Source: Bacterioplanoides sp965219715 (lineage in GTDB: Bacteria > Pseudomonadota > Gammaproteobacteria > Pseudomonadales > Oceanobacteraceae). Taken from it: a DNA stretch of 64,000 nucleotides. The stretch spans positions 3,224,001 to 3,288,000 of the forward strand of contig NZ_OZ244785.1 in the NCBI RefSeq assembly GCF_965219715.1, written 5' to 3'. The notes under the pieces are model-generated. The model saw only the letters and a list, made by a program, of their open reading frames with translations. It made no database searches and had not been told where the DNA came from. Both the position numbers and the translations under genes were made by a program. Below are positions 55,841 through 62,184 of this stretch, piece by piece. Position 1 is the first letter of the stretch; every line of letters starts with the position of its first letter.

Positions 55841-56539
55841 ATGTTACGAGTAAATAAATTAAACGTCGCTTACGGTGCTAGCCAGGCGTTATACGATGTC
55901 TGTATGCAGGCAGAAATTGGCAAGGTGACCTGTGTTCTGGGCCGTAATGGTGTTGGTAAAACCACATTAATGAAGGCGTTGTCTGGTCAGTTGGATAGCA
56001 TGAGTGGCCAGGTTCGTTGGTTAGATCAGCAGTTGGATGGCATTGCACCGGCAGATCGTGCCCGTCAGGGGATTGCGTATGTTCCACAAGGGCGGGATAT
56101 ATTCGCTCAGCTTACCGTAGAAGAAAATCTGCAGACGGCTTTCTCGGCACTGCCACGTAACCAGCGTCGTATCGACCCGGAAGTGTTTGCATTATTCCCG
56201 GTACTGCAACAGATGCTGAAACGTCGGGGTGGCGATTTATCCGGTGGTCAGCAGCAACAATTGGCCATTGCCCGGGCATTATTACTGAAACCCAAACTGC
56301 TGATTCTGGATGAACCAACCGAAGGTATTCAGCCTTCCATTATTAAAGATATTCAGCGGGTCATTGAGTTATTACGTGATCGGGGCGAGATGGCGATTGT
56401 GCTGGTTGAGCAATATCTGGATTTTGCTGCGGAGCTGGCTGACGATTTCATTATCCTTGAGCGGGGTAGGGTGGTTGCTGCGGGAGCAGGTCACGAACTT
56501 AAAACATCTGAGCAAGCCCGTGAACTGCTGGCGATCTGA
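55841..56539 (+). CDS. urtE: Urea ABC transporter ATP-binding protein UrtE
   Basis: A 232-aa LivF-like ATPase from ATG 55841; a longer frame from 55787 would translate part of the repeat and is rejected. Walker A is LGRNGVGKTTLMKAL, signature LSGGQQQQLAIARALLL, Walker B LLILDEPTEGIQPS, and VLVEQYLDFA holds the H-loop region (Gln here, as usual in the LivF branch). Completes the urea transporter. Convergent with ubiK four bases later. Confidence 0.95.
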   Translation: MLRVNKLNVAYGASQALYDVCMQAEIGKVTCVLGRNGVGKTTLMKALSGQLDSMSGQVRWLDQQLDGIAPADRARQGIAYVPQGRDIFAQLTVEENLQTAFSALPRNQRRIDPEVFALFPVLQQMLKRRGGDLSGGQQQQLAIARALLLKPKLLILDEPTEGIQPSIIKDIQRVIELLRDRGEMAIVLVEQYLDFAAELADDFIILERGRVVAAGAGHELKTSEQARELLAI

Positions 56540-56543
56540 TTAT

Positions 56544-56783
56544 TCAGGCTTCTTTATTTTCTAATTCCACAAGGCGCTGCTCCAGTTCTGCTAACTGGGC
56601 CTGGGTGCGGCGCAATACTTCAAGTTGTACTTCAAACTCTTCCCGGGTGACCAGGTTGGCGTTGGTCAGCATGGATTGCAGCTGGCTGCGCATTAATAAC
56701 TTCATATCTTCAGGAATTCCCGGCATCGGGAGCTTTTCCAGAAATTCATCGGCCATTTGTTTGATTTGTGCTGGGTTAATCAT
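56544..56783 (-). CDS. ubiK: Ubiquinone biosynthesis accessory factor UbiK (BMFP domain)
   Basis: A 79-aa protein from the ATG at 56783, with the BMFP pattern: NPAQIKQMADEFLEKLP, then MRSQLQSMLTNANLVTREEF and a C-terminal coiled coil QLEVLRRTQAQLAELEQRL. UbiK helps assemble aerobic ubiquinone enzymes in enterics. Not obviously linked to nitrogen genes; it sits between urtE and the porin on the opposite strand. Confidence 0.88.
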   Translation of the reverse strand: MINPAQIKQMADEFLEKLPMPGIPEDMKLLMRSQLQSMLTNANLVTREEFEVQLEVLRRTQAQLAELEQRLVELENKEA

Positions 56784-56867
56784 GGTTACAGCTCTATATC
56801 GGTAAATTTTGATGCACATTGTAACAGCGAATCGGGTGTTGCAGCAGATTGCTCTGTTTTGAATCGC

Positions 56868-56882
56868 GCACTTAAACGGTGC
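56868..56882. promoter_or_regulatory. NtrC-like enhancer upstream of the porin-glnK-amtB genes
   Basis: GCACT-TAAAC-GGTGC matches GCACY-N5-GGTGC exactly, extended by a C/G pair to CGCAC and GGTGCG. About 150 bp upstream of a sigma-54-type promoter. A weaker second site (GATCC-N5-GGTGC) is at 56914-56928. Confidence 0.68.
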
Positions 56883-57023
56883 GTTATTTTGGTGCGAGTG
56901 TGGTTTTTCATGTGATCCAAACTGGTGCTGTTAATTGCATTGTGCACCACCATGAAATCACTTTTCTCATCAAAATTCATAAACATCGCTGTAAGTGCCT
57001 GAATTTATGCGCTTTAAAAAAGT

Positions 57024-57039
57024 TGGCACAGCGGCTGCT
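57024..57039 (+). promoter_or_regulatory. Sigma-54-type promoter of the porin-glnK-amtB genes
   Basis: TGGCAC-AGCGG-CTGCT matches TGGCAC-N5-TTGCW with one change and exact -24/-12 spacing, giving a leader of about 70 nt before the porin ATG. Confidence 0.68.
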
Positions 57040-57119
57040 AAGACCTAATCACAGAATTAAAACGGTGCGTCAGCACTGATTACTAAATAAGTTTGAATTA
57101 ACTGTGAAGGAAAAGAACT

Positions 57120-57803
57120 ATGAAAAAACTGTCTCAAGCGATTGCTCTGGCTGGTGTTATGACTGCTGCTGCGGTACCTGCAGTACAAGCAGAAGTTGAA
57201 GTTTCTGCATCTGCCGCGGTTGCCAATATGTACCTGTGGCGTGGTCAGGATCTGGGTCAGGGCGTTCCTGCTGTATCCGGTGATCTGGTTGTAAGCTCAG
57301 GTGGCGCTTACGGTGGTGTTTGGACTTCAAGTGGTGACTCTGCACTGGGTCAGGAATACGACCTGTTCCTGGGTTATGGCGGTGAAGCAGGTGATTTCAG
57401 CTACGACGTAAGTGCATGGACTTATGTTTACTCTGGTTCCAGCACTGAAGATGGCGACACTCGTGGCAACACGTTTGAAGCGACAGACATCATTGTAAGC
57501 CTGGGCTATGCCGGTGGCTCTTTCTCTTACTACTACCCAGTAGGTAACAGCAACCCTGATGACTACAGCTACATGACTCTGGGTTATGGCATGGACAAGT
57601 TCTCTGCAACTGTTGGTGTAGCTAACAGCGATGCTGATAAAGACACCTACACTCACTTAGATCTGGGTTATGCCTACAACGACAATATCTCTTTCACTCT
57701 GAGTAAAGTTGTTGCTCAGGAAGCTGATCTGGATAAAGGCGAAAAAGGCCAGGATGAAGATCTGAAAGTTGTTGTTTCATACAGCCTGCCTATTGAGCTG
57801 TAA
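57120..57803 (+). CDS. TorF family putative porin
   Basis: A 227-aa outer-membrane protein with signal peptide (AIALAGVMTAAAVPAVQA). Family features: ASAAVANMYLWRGQDLGQG near the mature N-terminus and repeated amphipathic beta-strands rich in Gly, Tyr and Ser, ending VVSYSLPIEL. An AAGGA ribosome-binding site precedes the ATG. It directly precedes glnK-amtB and lies behind NtrC/sigma-54-type elements, so it probably lets a nitrogen source such as urea or ammonium cross the outer membrane; the substrate is inferred. Confidence 0.85.
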   Translation: MKKLSQAIALAGVMTAAAVPAVQAEVEVSASAAVANMYLWRGQDLGQGVPAVSGDLVVSSGGAYGGVWTSSGDSALGQEYDLFLGYGGEAGDFSYDVSAWTYVYSGSSTEDGDTRGNTFEATDIIVSLGYAGGSFSYYYPVGNSNPDDYSYMTLGYGMDKFSATVGVANSDADKDTYTHLDLGYAYNDNISFTLSKVVAQEADLDKGEKGQDEDLKVVVSYSLPIEL

Positions 57804-57811
57804 AAAGCATA

Positions 57812-57841
57812 CAATAGCCCGTGCCCCCGCATGGGCTATTG
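57812..57841 (+). terminator. Hairpin between the porin and glnK genes
   Basis: Perfect 9-bp arms CAATAGCCC/GGGCTATTG with a 12-nt loop and no U-tract. It may partly end transcription so the porin is made in excess over GlnK and AmtB. Confidence 0.55.
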
Positions 57842-57884
57842 AAAATACTGAATATTCTCAAAGCATTTAGACAAGGAGTTTTCT

Positions 57885-58223
57885 ATGAAACTCATTACTG
57901 CTGTAGTTAAGCCGTTCAAACTGGACGACGTGCGTGAAGCACTGTCTGAGATCGGCGTTCAGGGCATCACTGTTACTGAAGTAAAAGGTTTTGGTCGTCA
58001 GAAAGGTCACACTGAACTGTACCGTGGCGCTGAATACGTGGTGGATTTCCTGCCAAAAGTAAAAATCGAAGTAGCGGTTGCTGACGACCTGGCTGAAAAA
58101 GTTATCGAAGCGGTAACTAAAGCAGCTAACACAGGCAAGATCGGTGACGGCAAAATTTTCGTAACCACTCTGGAACAAGTGATTCGTATCCGTACCGGTG
58201 AGACCGGCGCAGACGCTATCTAA
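57885..58223 (+). CDS. glnK: PII signal-transduction protein GlnK
   Basis: A 112-aa trimeric PII protein. Tyr51, the uridylylation site, lies in the T-loop YRGAEYVVDFLPK; the ATP/2-oxoglutarate regions EVKGFGRQKGH and IGDGKIFV are intact. It senses 2-oxoglutarate and ATP/ADP and blocks AmtB when nitrogen is ample. A GGAG ribosome-binding site precedes it. Placed directly before amtB, which marks it as GlnK rather than GlnB. Confidence 0.96.
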   Translation: MKLITAVVKPFKLDDVREALSEIGVQGITVTEVKGFGRQKGHTELYRGAEYVVDFLPKVKIEVAVADDLAEKVIEAVTKAANTGKIGDGKIFVTTLEQVIRIRTGETGADAI

Positions 58224-58307
58224 TTTTTGTTCTTCCGCATCGGTTGTCATTAAGCCGGTGTGAAAAAGATATCGAATAACATCAAAGCCTAATGCGGGGG
58301 GCTTGTT

Positions 58308-59573
58308 ATGGAAAATAATATTTATGAACTTCAATACGCCATGGACACCTTTTATTTTCTGGTGTGTGGCGCATTAGTAATGTGGATGGCGGCAGGTTTC
58401 GCCATGCTGGAAGCGGGTCTGGTTCGCTCTAAAAATACCACTGAAATTCTGACCAAAAACGTCGCGCTGTTCGCGATCTCTTGTACCATGTACCTGGTGT
58501 GTGGTTACCAAATTATGTACGGCGGCGGTTACTTCCTGTCTGGTATTACCGAAGTTGATTCGGCTGCTGTTCTGTCTGATTTTGCTGCTCGTGAAGACGG
58601 TTTCCAGGGCGGTTCTATTTACTCAGGCGCTTCTGACTTCTTCTTCCAGGTCGTATTCGTAGCAACTGCAATGTCTATCGTTTCCGGTGCTGTTGCTGAG
58701 CGTATGAAGCTGTGGGCTTTCCTGGCATTCGCTGTTGTTCTGACCGGTGTTATCTACCCAATGGAAGGTGGCTGGACCTGGGGTGGCAACGACGTATTCG
58801 GTCTGTACAACCTGGGTGACTTAGGTTTCTCTGACTTCGCAGGTTCCGGTATTGTTCACATGGCTGGTGCTGCAGCGGCTCTGGCGGGTGTATTACTGCT
58901 GGGTGCACGTAAAGGTAAGTACGGTCCTAACGGTGAAGTTCGCGCTATCCCTGGTGCTAACCTGCCACTGGCTACTCTGGGTACTTTCATCCTGTGGATG
59001 GGTTGGTTCGGCTTCAACGGCGGTTCTGTACTGAAACTGGGTGATATCTCTAACGCTCACTCTGTAGCGGTTGTTTTCACTAACACCAATGCAGCAGCAG
59101 CAGGTGGTTTAATCGGTGCTCTGTTACTGGCCTTCATCCTGTTCCGTAAAGCTGACCTGACGATGGCTCTGAACGGTGCACTGGCTGGTCTGGTAGCGAT
59201 TACTGCTGAGCCTTCTACTCCGACACCTTTCGAAGCAACTCTGATTGGTGCTGTTGGTGGTCTGATCGTTGTAATGTCTATCCTGACTCTTGATAAGCTG
59301 AAGATTGATGATCCGGTAGGTGCGATCTCTGTACACGGTGTGGTTGGTCTGTTTGGTCTGATGGTTGTACCTATGACTAACGGTGACGTGAGCTTCTCTG
59401 GTCAGCTGATTGGTGCAATCACTATCTTCGCCTGGGTATTCGTAGCGTCTCTGATCGTATGGAGCATCATCAAGGTTGTGATGGGTCTGCGTGTTACCGA
59501 AGAAGAAGAGTACGAAGGTGTGGATCTGTCTGAGTGTGGTATGGAAGCGTACCCGGAATTCACTACCAAGTAA
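58308..59573 (+). CDS. amtB: Ammonium transporter AmtB
   Basis: A 421-aa inner-membrane channel with eleven expected helices. Hallmarks: WMAAGFAMLEAGLVRSKNTTEIL, YPMEGGWTWGG, GSGIVHMAGAAAALAGVLLLGARKGKYG (pore histidine) and SVHGVVGLFGLM (second pore histidine). Normal length without a fused signalling domain. Ends before a strong terminator. Confidence 0.96.
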   Translation: MENNIYELQYAMDTFYFLVCGALVMWMAAGFAMLEAGLVRSKNTTEILTKNVALFAISCTMYLVCGYQIMYGGGYFLSGITEVDSAAVLSDFAAREDGFQGGSIYSGASDFFFQVVFVATAMSIVSGAVAERMKLWAFLAFAVVLTGVIYPMEGGWTWGGNDVFGLYNLGDLGFSDFAGSGIVHMAGAAAALAGVLLLGARKGKYGPNGEVRAIPGANLPLATLGTFILWMGWFGFNGGSVLKLGDISNAHSVAVVFTNTNAAAAGGLIGALLLAFILFRKADLTMALNGALAGLVAITAEPSTPTPFEATLIGAVGGLIVVMSILTLDKLKIDDPVGAISVHGVVGLFGLMVVPMTNGDVSFSGQLIGAITIFAWVFVASLIVWSIIKVVMGLRVTEEEEYEGVDLSECGMEAYPEFTTK

Positions 59574-59604
59574 TTCTGAACAAGACAGCAAAAACGCTGA
59601 TAAT

Positions 59605-59640
59605 AAAAAAACCGCTCTGAGTAATCAGAGCGGTTTTTTT
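59605..59640. terminator. Bidirectional terminator after amtB
   Basis: Perfect 16-bp arms with A and T runs (ACCGCTCTGA / TCAGAGCGGT core, GTAA loop) between amtB and the convergent gene. Confidence 0.9.
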
Positions 59641-59685
59641 GTACTTGCTGATTATTAAATCAGTCTGCTGTATTTCTGTACGAAA

Positions 59686-60120
59686 TTATTCAACCGTAGC
59701 AAATAAAACAGAATGCTGTTTCCTTACTTTCTTTTCTGCCGTTTTCAGTGAGTACAGATTCTTTTCCGCGTGATCTTCCAAAGTGAATAAACGGGACTGT
59801 TTGTCCTTAGTAAGGTACAGCCACTGGGCATTATTTAATTGAATCAAACGATTTCCGGATAAACTTTTATAAATGCGTTTCTTACCCTGATCGTTGACTC
59901 TATCGTTATTCAGGTATTCTGTCTGGCAATGATATTCGCAAGCAGTCATGGCAATGGAATTATCAAAGGAGCGGTAAGTCAGGTGAATCTGATCCGAAAC
60001 TTTTCCAAGATTCGTCGGAAATGGGTGGCTGCTGTCATAGGTGCCGGTAATCGGTTGTGCATTGATTAAAGAAGAAAATACAAAAACAGGAGCAGCAAGC
60101 AATAGCTTAGGAGATGACAT
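59686..60120 (-). CDS. Hypothetical small secreted protein
   Basis: A 144-aa protein from ATG 60120 with an AAGG ribosome-binding site 8 nt upstream; the GTG at 60129 lies inside that site. Signal peptide KLLLAAPVFVFSSLINA, then TGTYDSSHPFPTN. Two cysteines close together (TACEYHCQTEY). No family recognised. Shares the bidirectional terminator with amtB. Confidence 0.65.
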   Translation of the reverse strand: MSSPKLLLAAPVFVFSSLINAQPITGTYDSSHPFPTNLGKVSDQIHLTYRSFDNSIAMTACEYHCQTEYLNNDRVNDQGKKRIYKSLSGNRLIQLNNAQWLYLTKDKQSRLFTLEDHAEKNLYSLKTAEKKVRKQHSVLFATVE

Positions 60121-60314
60121 CTGAAACACCTTAATACCCGGTCGGGTTGTATATTGTATTGAGGCCGGGATATTAGCGGTGCGTCATCGTTGGTTGATAC
60201 AAATAAATTCAGATATAGGTAAATATCATTAGATATTAAGGTATTAAACTGATTAGGGAGCGACAGTTTATAAAATTATCAGATATAGAGCTTTGTCAGA
60301 ATGACAGAGGATTT

Positions 60315-60356
60315 CTGAAACAAACAGCAGCCAGAAAGTTGTACTGTTTGTTTCAG
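60315..60356 (-). terminator. Hairpin downstream of the PA3496-like gene
   Basis: Perfect 13-bp arms CTGAAACAAACAG/CTGTTTGTTTCAG with a 16-nt loop, 47 bp past the stop of the small minus-strand gene. Confidence 0.65.
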
Positions 60357-60402
60357 TAAAATGAAATTTAACAGAAAAATTATTTTGAGTTTTATCTCAG
60401 TA

Positions 60403-60588
60403 TTACATTTCTTCGAAGTAATAATCGTCCAGATCAGACTCAAGACGTTTACGCTCCCGGTGGGCTTCAATGGCTCGACGCGCCATTAATTTTTTAGACA
60501 TTTGTGATTCTTTATTTACTACCACGTTACCGTTCTGATCGAACGATACAACTTCTTCGTGGCCTTCGAACTTAATAGCTGCTTCCAT
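60403..60588 (-). CDS. PA3496-like small protein
   Basis: A 61-aa protein with a basic and acidic C-terminal pattern MARRAIEAHRERKRLESDLDDYYFE, which resembles the conserved end of the Pseudomonas PA3496 family (RRAIE...ERKRL...LDDY). The ribosome-binding site AAGGAATAG precedes the ATG. No signal peptide. Function unknown. It is followed by a long hairpin. Confidence 0.65.
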   Translation of the reverse strand: MEAAIKFEGHEEVVSFDQNGNVVVNKESQMSKKLMARRAIEAHRERKRLESDLDDYYFEEM

Positions 60589-60721
60589 TGTTCTATTCCT
60601 TCTGTTTGATCACAGTCAGTGAGTTTTGCTAACCCGGAGCCATGATTTTTCTTGTTATTGATTTCAATAGCATGACAGCAAAAAAACATGCAGCCAATCG
60701 GACAAAATCCTGAATGAACGT

Positions 60722-60877
60722 ATGGTAAATAAACCCAGCCCTTATGATATCTGGGCTGGAGAAAAGGCAGGTAAATTGGCGTCTGATTATTGGCTGGCAA
60801 CTGATAAAAGGCTAAACGGCAAACCTTTGAAGTGGCGGATAATGTCTTATGGTTGTGCGCTAATTATCGATGCGTAG
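60722..60877 (+). CDS. Possible small protein of 51 aa
   Basis: A plus-strand frame with protein-like content (MVNKPSPYDIWAGEKAGKLA, then SDYWLATDKRLNGKPLKWRI). The open frame extends upstream to 60671 with similar composition but no other start. No convincing ribosome-binding site, and its end overlaps the hexR stop by 18 bp on the other strand. Possibly a real small gene or the end of a decayed one. Confidence 0.3.
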   Translation: MVNKPSPYDIWAGEKAGKLASDYWLATDKRLNGKPLKWRIMSYGCALIIDA

Positions 60878-61711
60878 CGATTTAATGCTGCGCTTAATCG
60901 CATTTAAATGCTCGGCAAACTCTGGGCCGCGGCGTTGGGTAACAGCCACGGCGAGCATATCGATGATCATCAGGTGGGCAATACGGGAAGTCATCGGCGT
61001 AAATTGCTCGGTGTCTTCTTCGATATTGATATGAATGGGTAAATCAGCGGCCAGGCTTAATGGTGTATTCGCGGGCGCTAGGCTAACCACCTGAGCACCG
61101 TGTTGTTGAGCCAGTTGCACAGTATGTAATAAGTCTTTGGTACGGCCACTTTGCGATATGGCGACCACCACATCATCTTCACCGAGAGTCACCGCCGACA
61201 TGGATTGCATATGGGGGTCACTGTAGGCGGCTGTGGCGACTTGCAAGCGGAAGAATTTATGTTGGGCGTCGGTGGCAACCGCACCAGAGGCACCAAAGCC
61301 ATAAAACTCGACCCGGCTGGCAGCACTGATGGCATTGGCGGCCTGGGCGACCTGTTTTGTTTTTAGCTGTGACTTAACCTGATGCAGGCGCTGGATGGTG
61401 GTATCGGCAATTTTATCGCAGATATCTTCGATGCTGTCGTCTTCAACAATGGCAAACTGGCCGATGTTATTGGCGACCGCCATTTCCTGGGCGATGCGTA
61501 CTTTGAATTCCTGAAAGCCGTTACAGCCAATTCCACGACAAAAGCGCACTATGGTAGGTTCGCTGACCTGAGCTTCCTGAGCCAGATCGACAATACGCAT
61601 GTGCATCACCTGCTCCGGTGCTTTGAGCACGTATTCGGCTACCTTAACCTCAGATTTACGCAGGTTCGGGATTGCCGCCGCAATTTCAGTCAGTACCGGA
61701 CTTTGTCTCAA
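60860..61711 (-). CDS. hexR: HexR-like RpiR family transcriptional regulator
   Basis: A 283-aa repressor of central sugar metabolism (zwf, edd, gap-type targets in relatives, released by KDPG). The N-terminal HTH_6 domain reads LRKSEVKVAEYVLKAPEQV and VSEPTIVRFCRGIGCNGFQEFK; the C-terminal SIS sugar-phosphate domain has EFYGFGASGAVATDAQHKF and AISQSGRTKDLLHTVQLA. The TTG at 61711 with GAGG 5 nt upstream is chosen: it fits the family length, while the longer frame to 61807 takes its first 19 codons from an inverted-repeat element. Confidence 0.85.
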   Translation of the reverse strand: MRQSPVLTEIAAAIPNLRKSEVKVAEYVLKAPEQVMHMRIVDLAQEAQVSEPTIVRFCRGIGCNGFQEFKVRIAQEMAVANNIGQFAIVEDDSIEDICDKIADTTIQRLHQVKSQLKTKQVAQAANAISAASRVEFYGFGASGAVATDAQHKFFRLQVATAAYSDPHMQSMSAVTLGEDDVVVAISQSGRTKDLLHTVQLAQQHGAQVVSLAPANTPLSLAADLPIHINIEEDTEQFTPMTSRIAHLMIIDMLAVAVTQRRGPEFAEHLNAIKRSIKSLRIDN

Positions 61712-61748
61712 ATCAGCCTCGCACAGCCAGCAGTTCTTAATTCTTGTT

Positions 61749-62014
61749 AAGGCACCTCTGAATAATTCTGCACAGCTTCGCGCGGTACTGTCGGATGAGT
61801 TTGACAAGGCAACGATTGAAGAGAATGACTAGTCCTTTTCGAAATCGTTAACACAGTCAAAACATTCGACAGCCTGCGCCCTACGGGGCTTGCTGAAAAA
61901 ATTCAGCTCAGTGTTGCTACTTTTGGACGTAACTAGCTATGTCGGCAAAGTAGCGCCTTGATCTGATTTTCTTCAGTAAGCCGAAGCGGGCACTGAACTA
62001 TTCAGACGTGCCTT
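61749..62014. mobile_element. Inverted-repeat element (MITE-like or insertion-sequence remnant) upstream of hexR
   Basis: Ends at 61749 and 62014 share AAGGCAC-TCTGAATA-TTC as inverted repeats (18 of 20 bases). A TTA flanks both ends if the repeat starts at AGGCAC, consistent with a 3-bp target duplication. An internal inverted pair (61887-61906 / 61963-61982, 17 of 20) lies inside. No transposase frame is visible in about 265 bp. Confidence 0.62.
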
Positions 62015-62072
62015 TACTTCCATTGTAGTGAAAGGTCACTAACTTCGCGGATTATAAGTGAATTACGCCGTA

Positions 62073-62107
62073 GTGCCAGTGGCACGACTGACCGGGCAGT
62101 GGTCAGT
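62073..62107. promoter_or_regulatory. Two adjacent palindromes upstream of uvrD
   Basis: GTGCC-AGT-GGCAC (62073-62085) and ACTGACC-N7-GGTCAGT (62087-62107), 80-110 bp before the uvrD start. Operators or leader hairpins are possible; neither matches a LexA box. Confidence 0.35.
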
Positions 62108-62184
62108 GGAGTAGTGGAAATTTATACAGTAAAAGTACAGCGAATGTATGAAATTCAGGCAGCGATTCTGATAAACTCGCCGCC

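Noticed and set aside
61712..61807. N-terminal extension of HexR
   Set aside because: Most of it is encoded by the inverted-repeat element; TTG 61711 has a better ribosome-binding site and the right length.
62130..62146. Possible LexA box upstream of uvrD
   Set aside because: An ACAG half is present, but the CTGT half at 8-bp spacing is missing.
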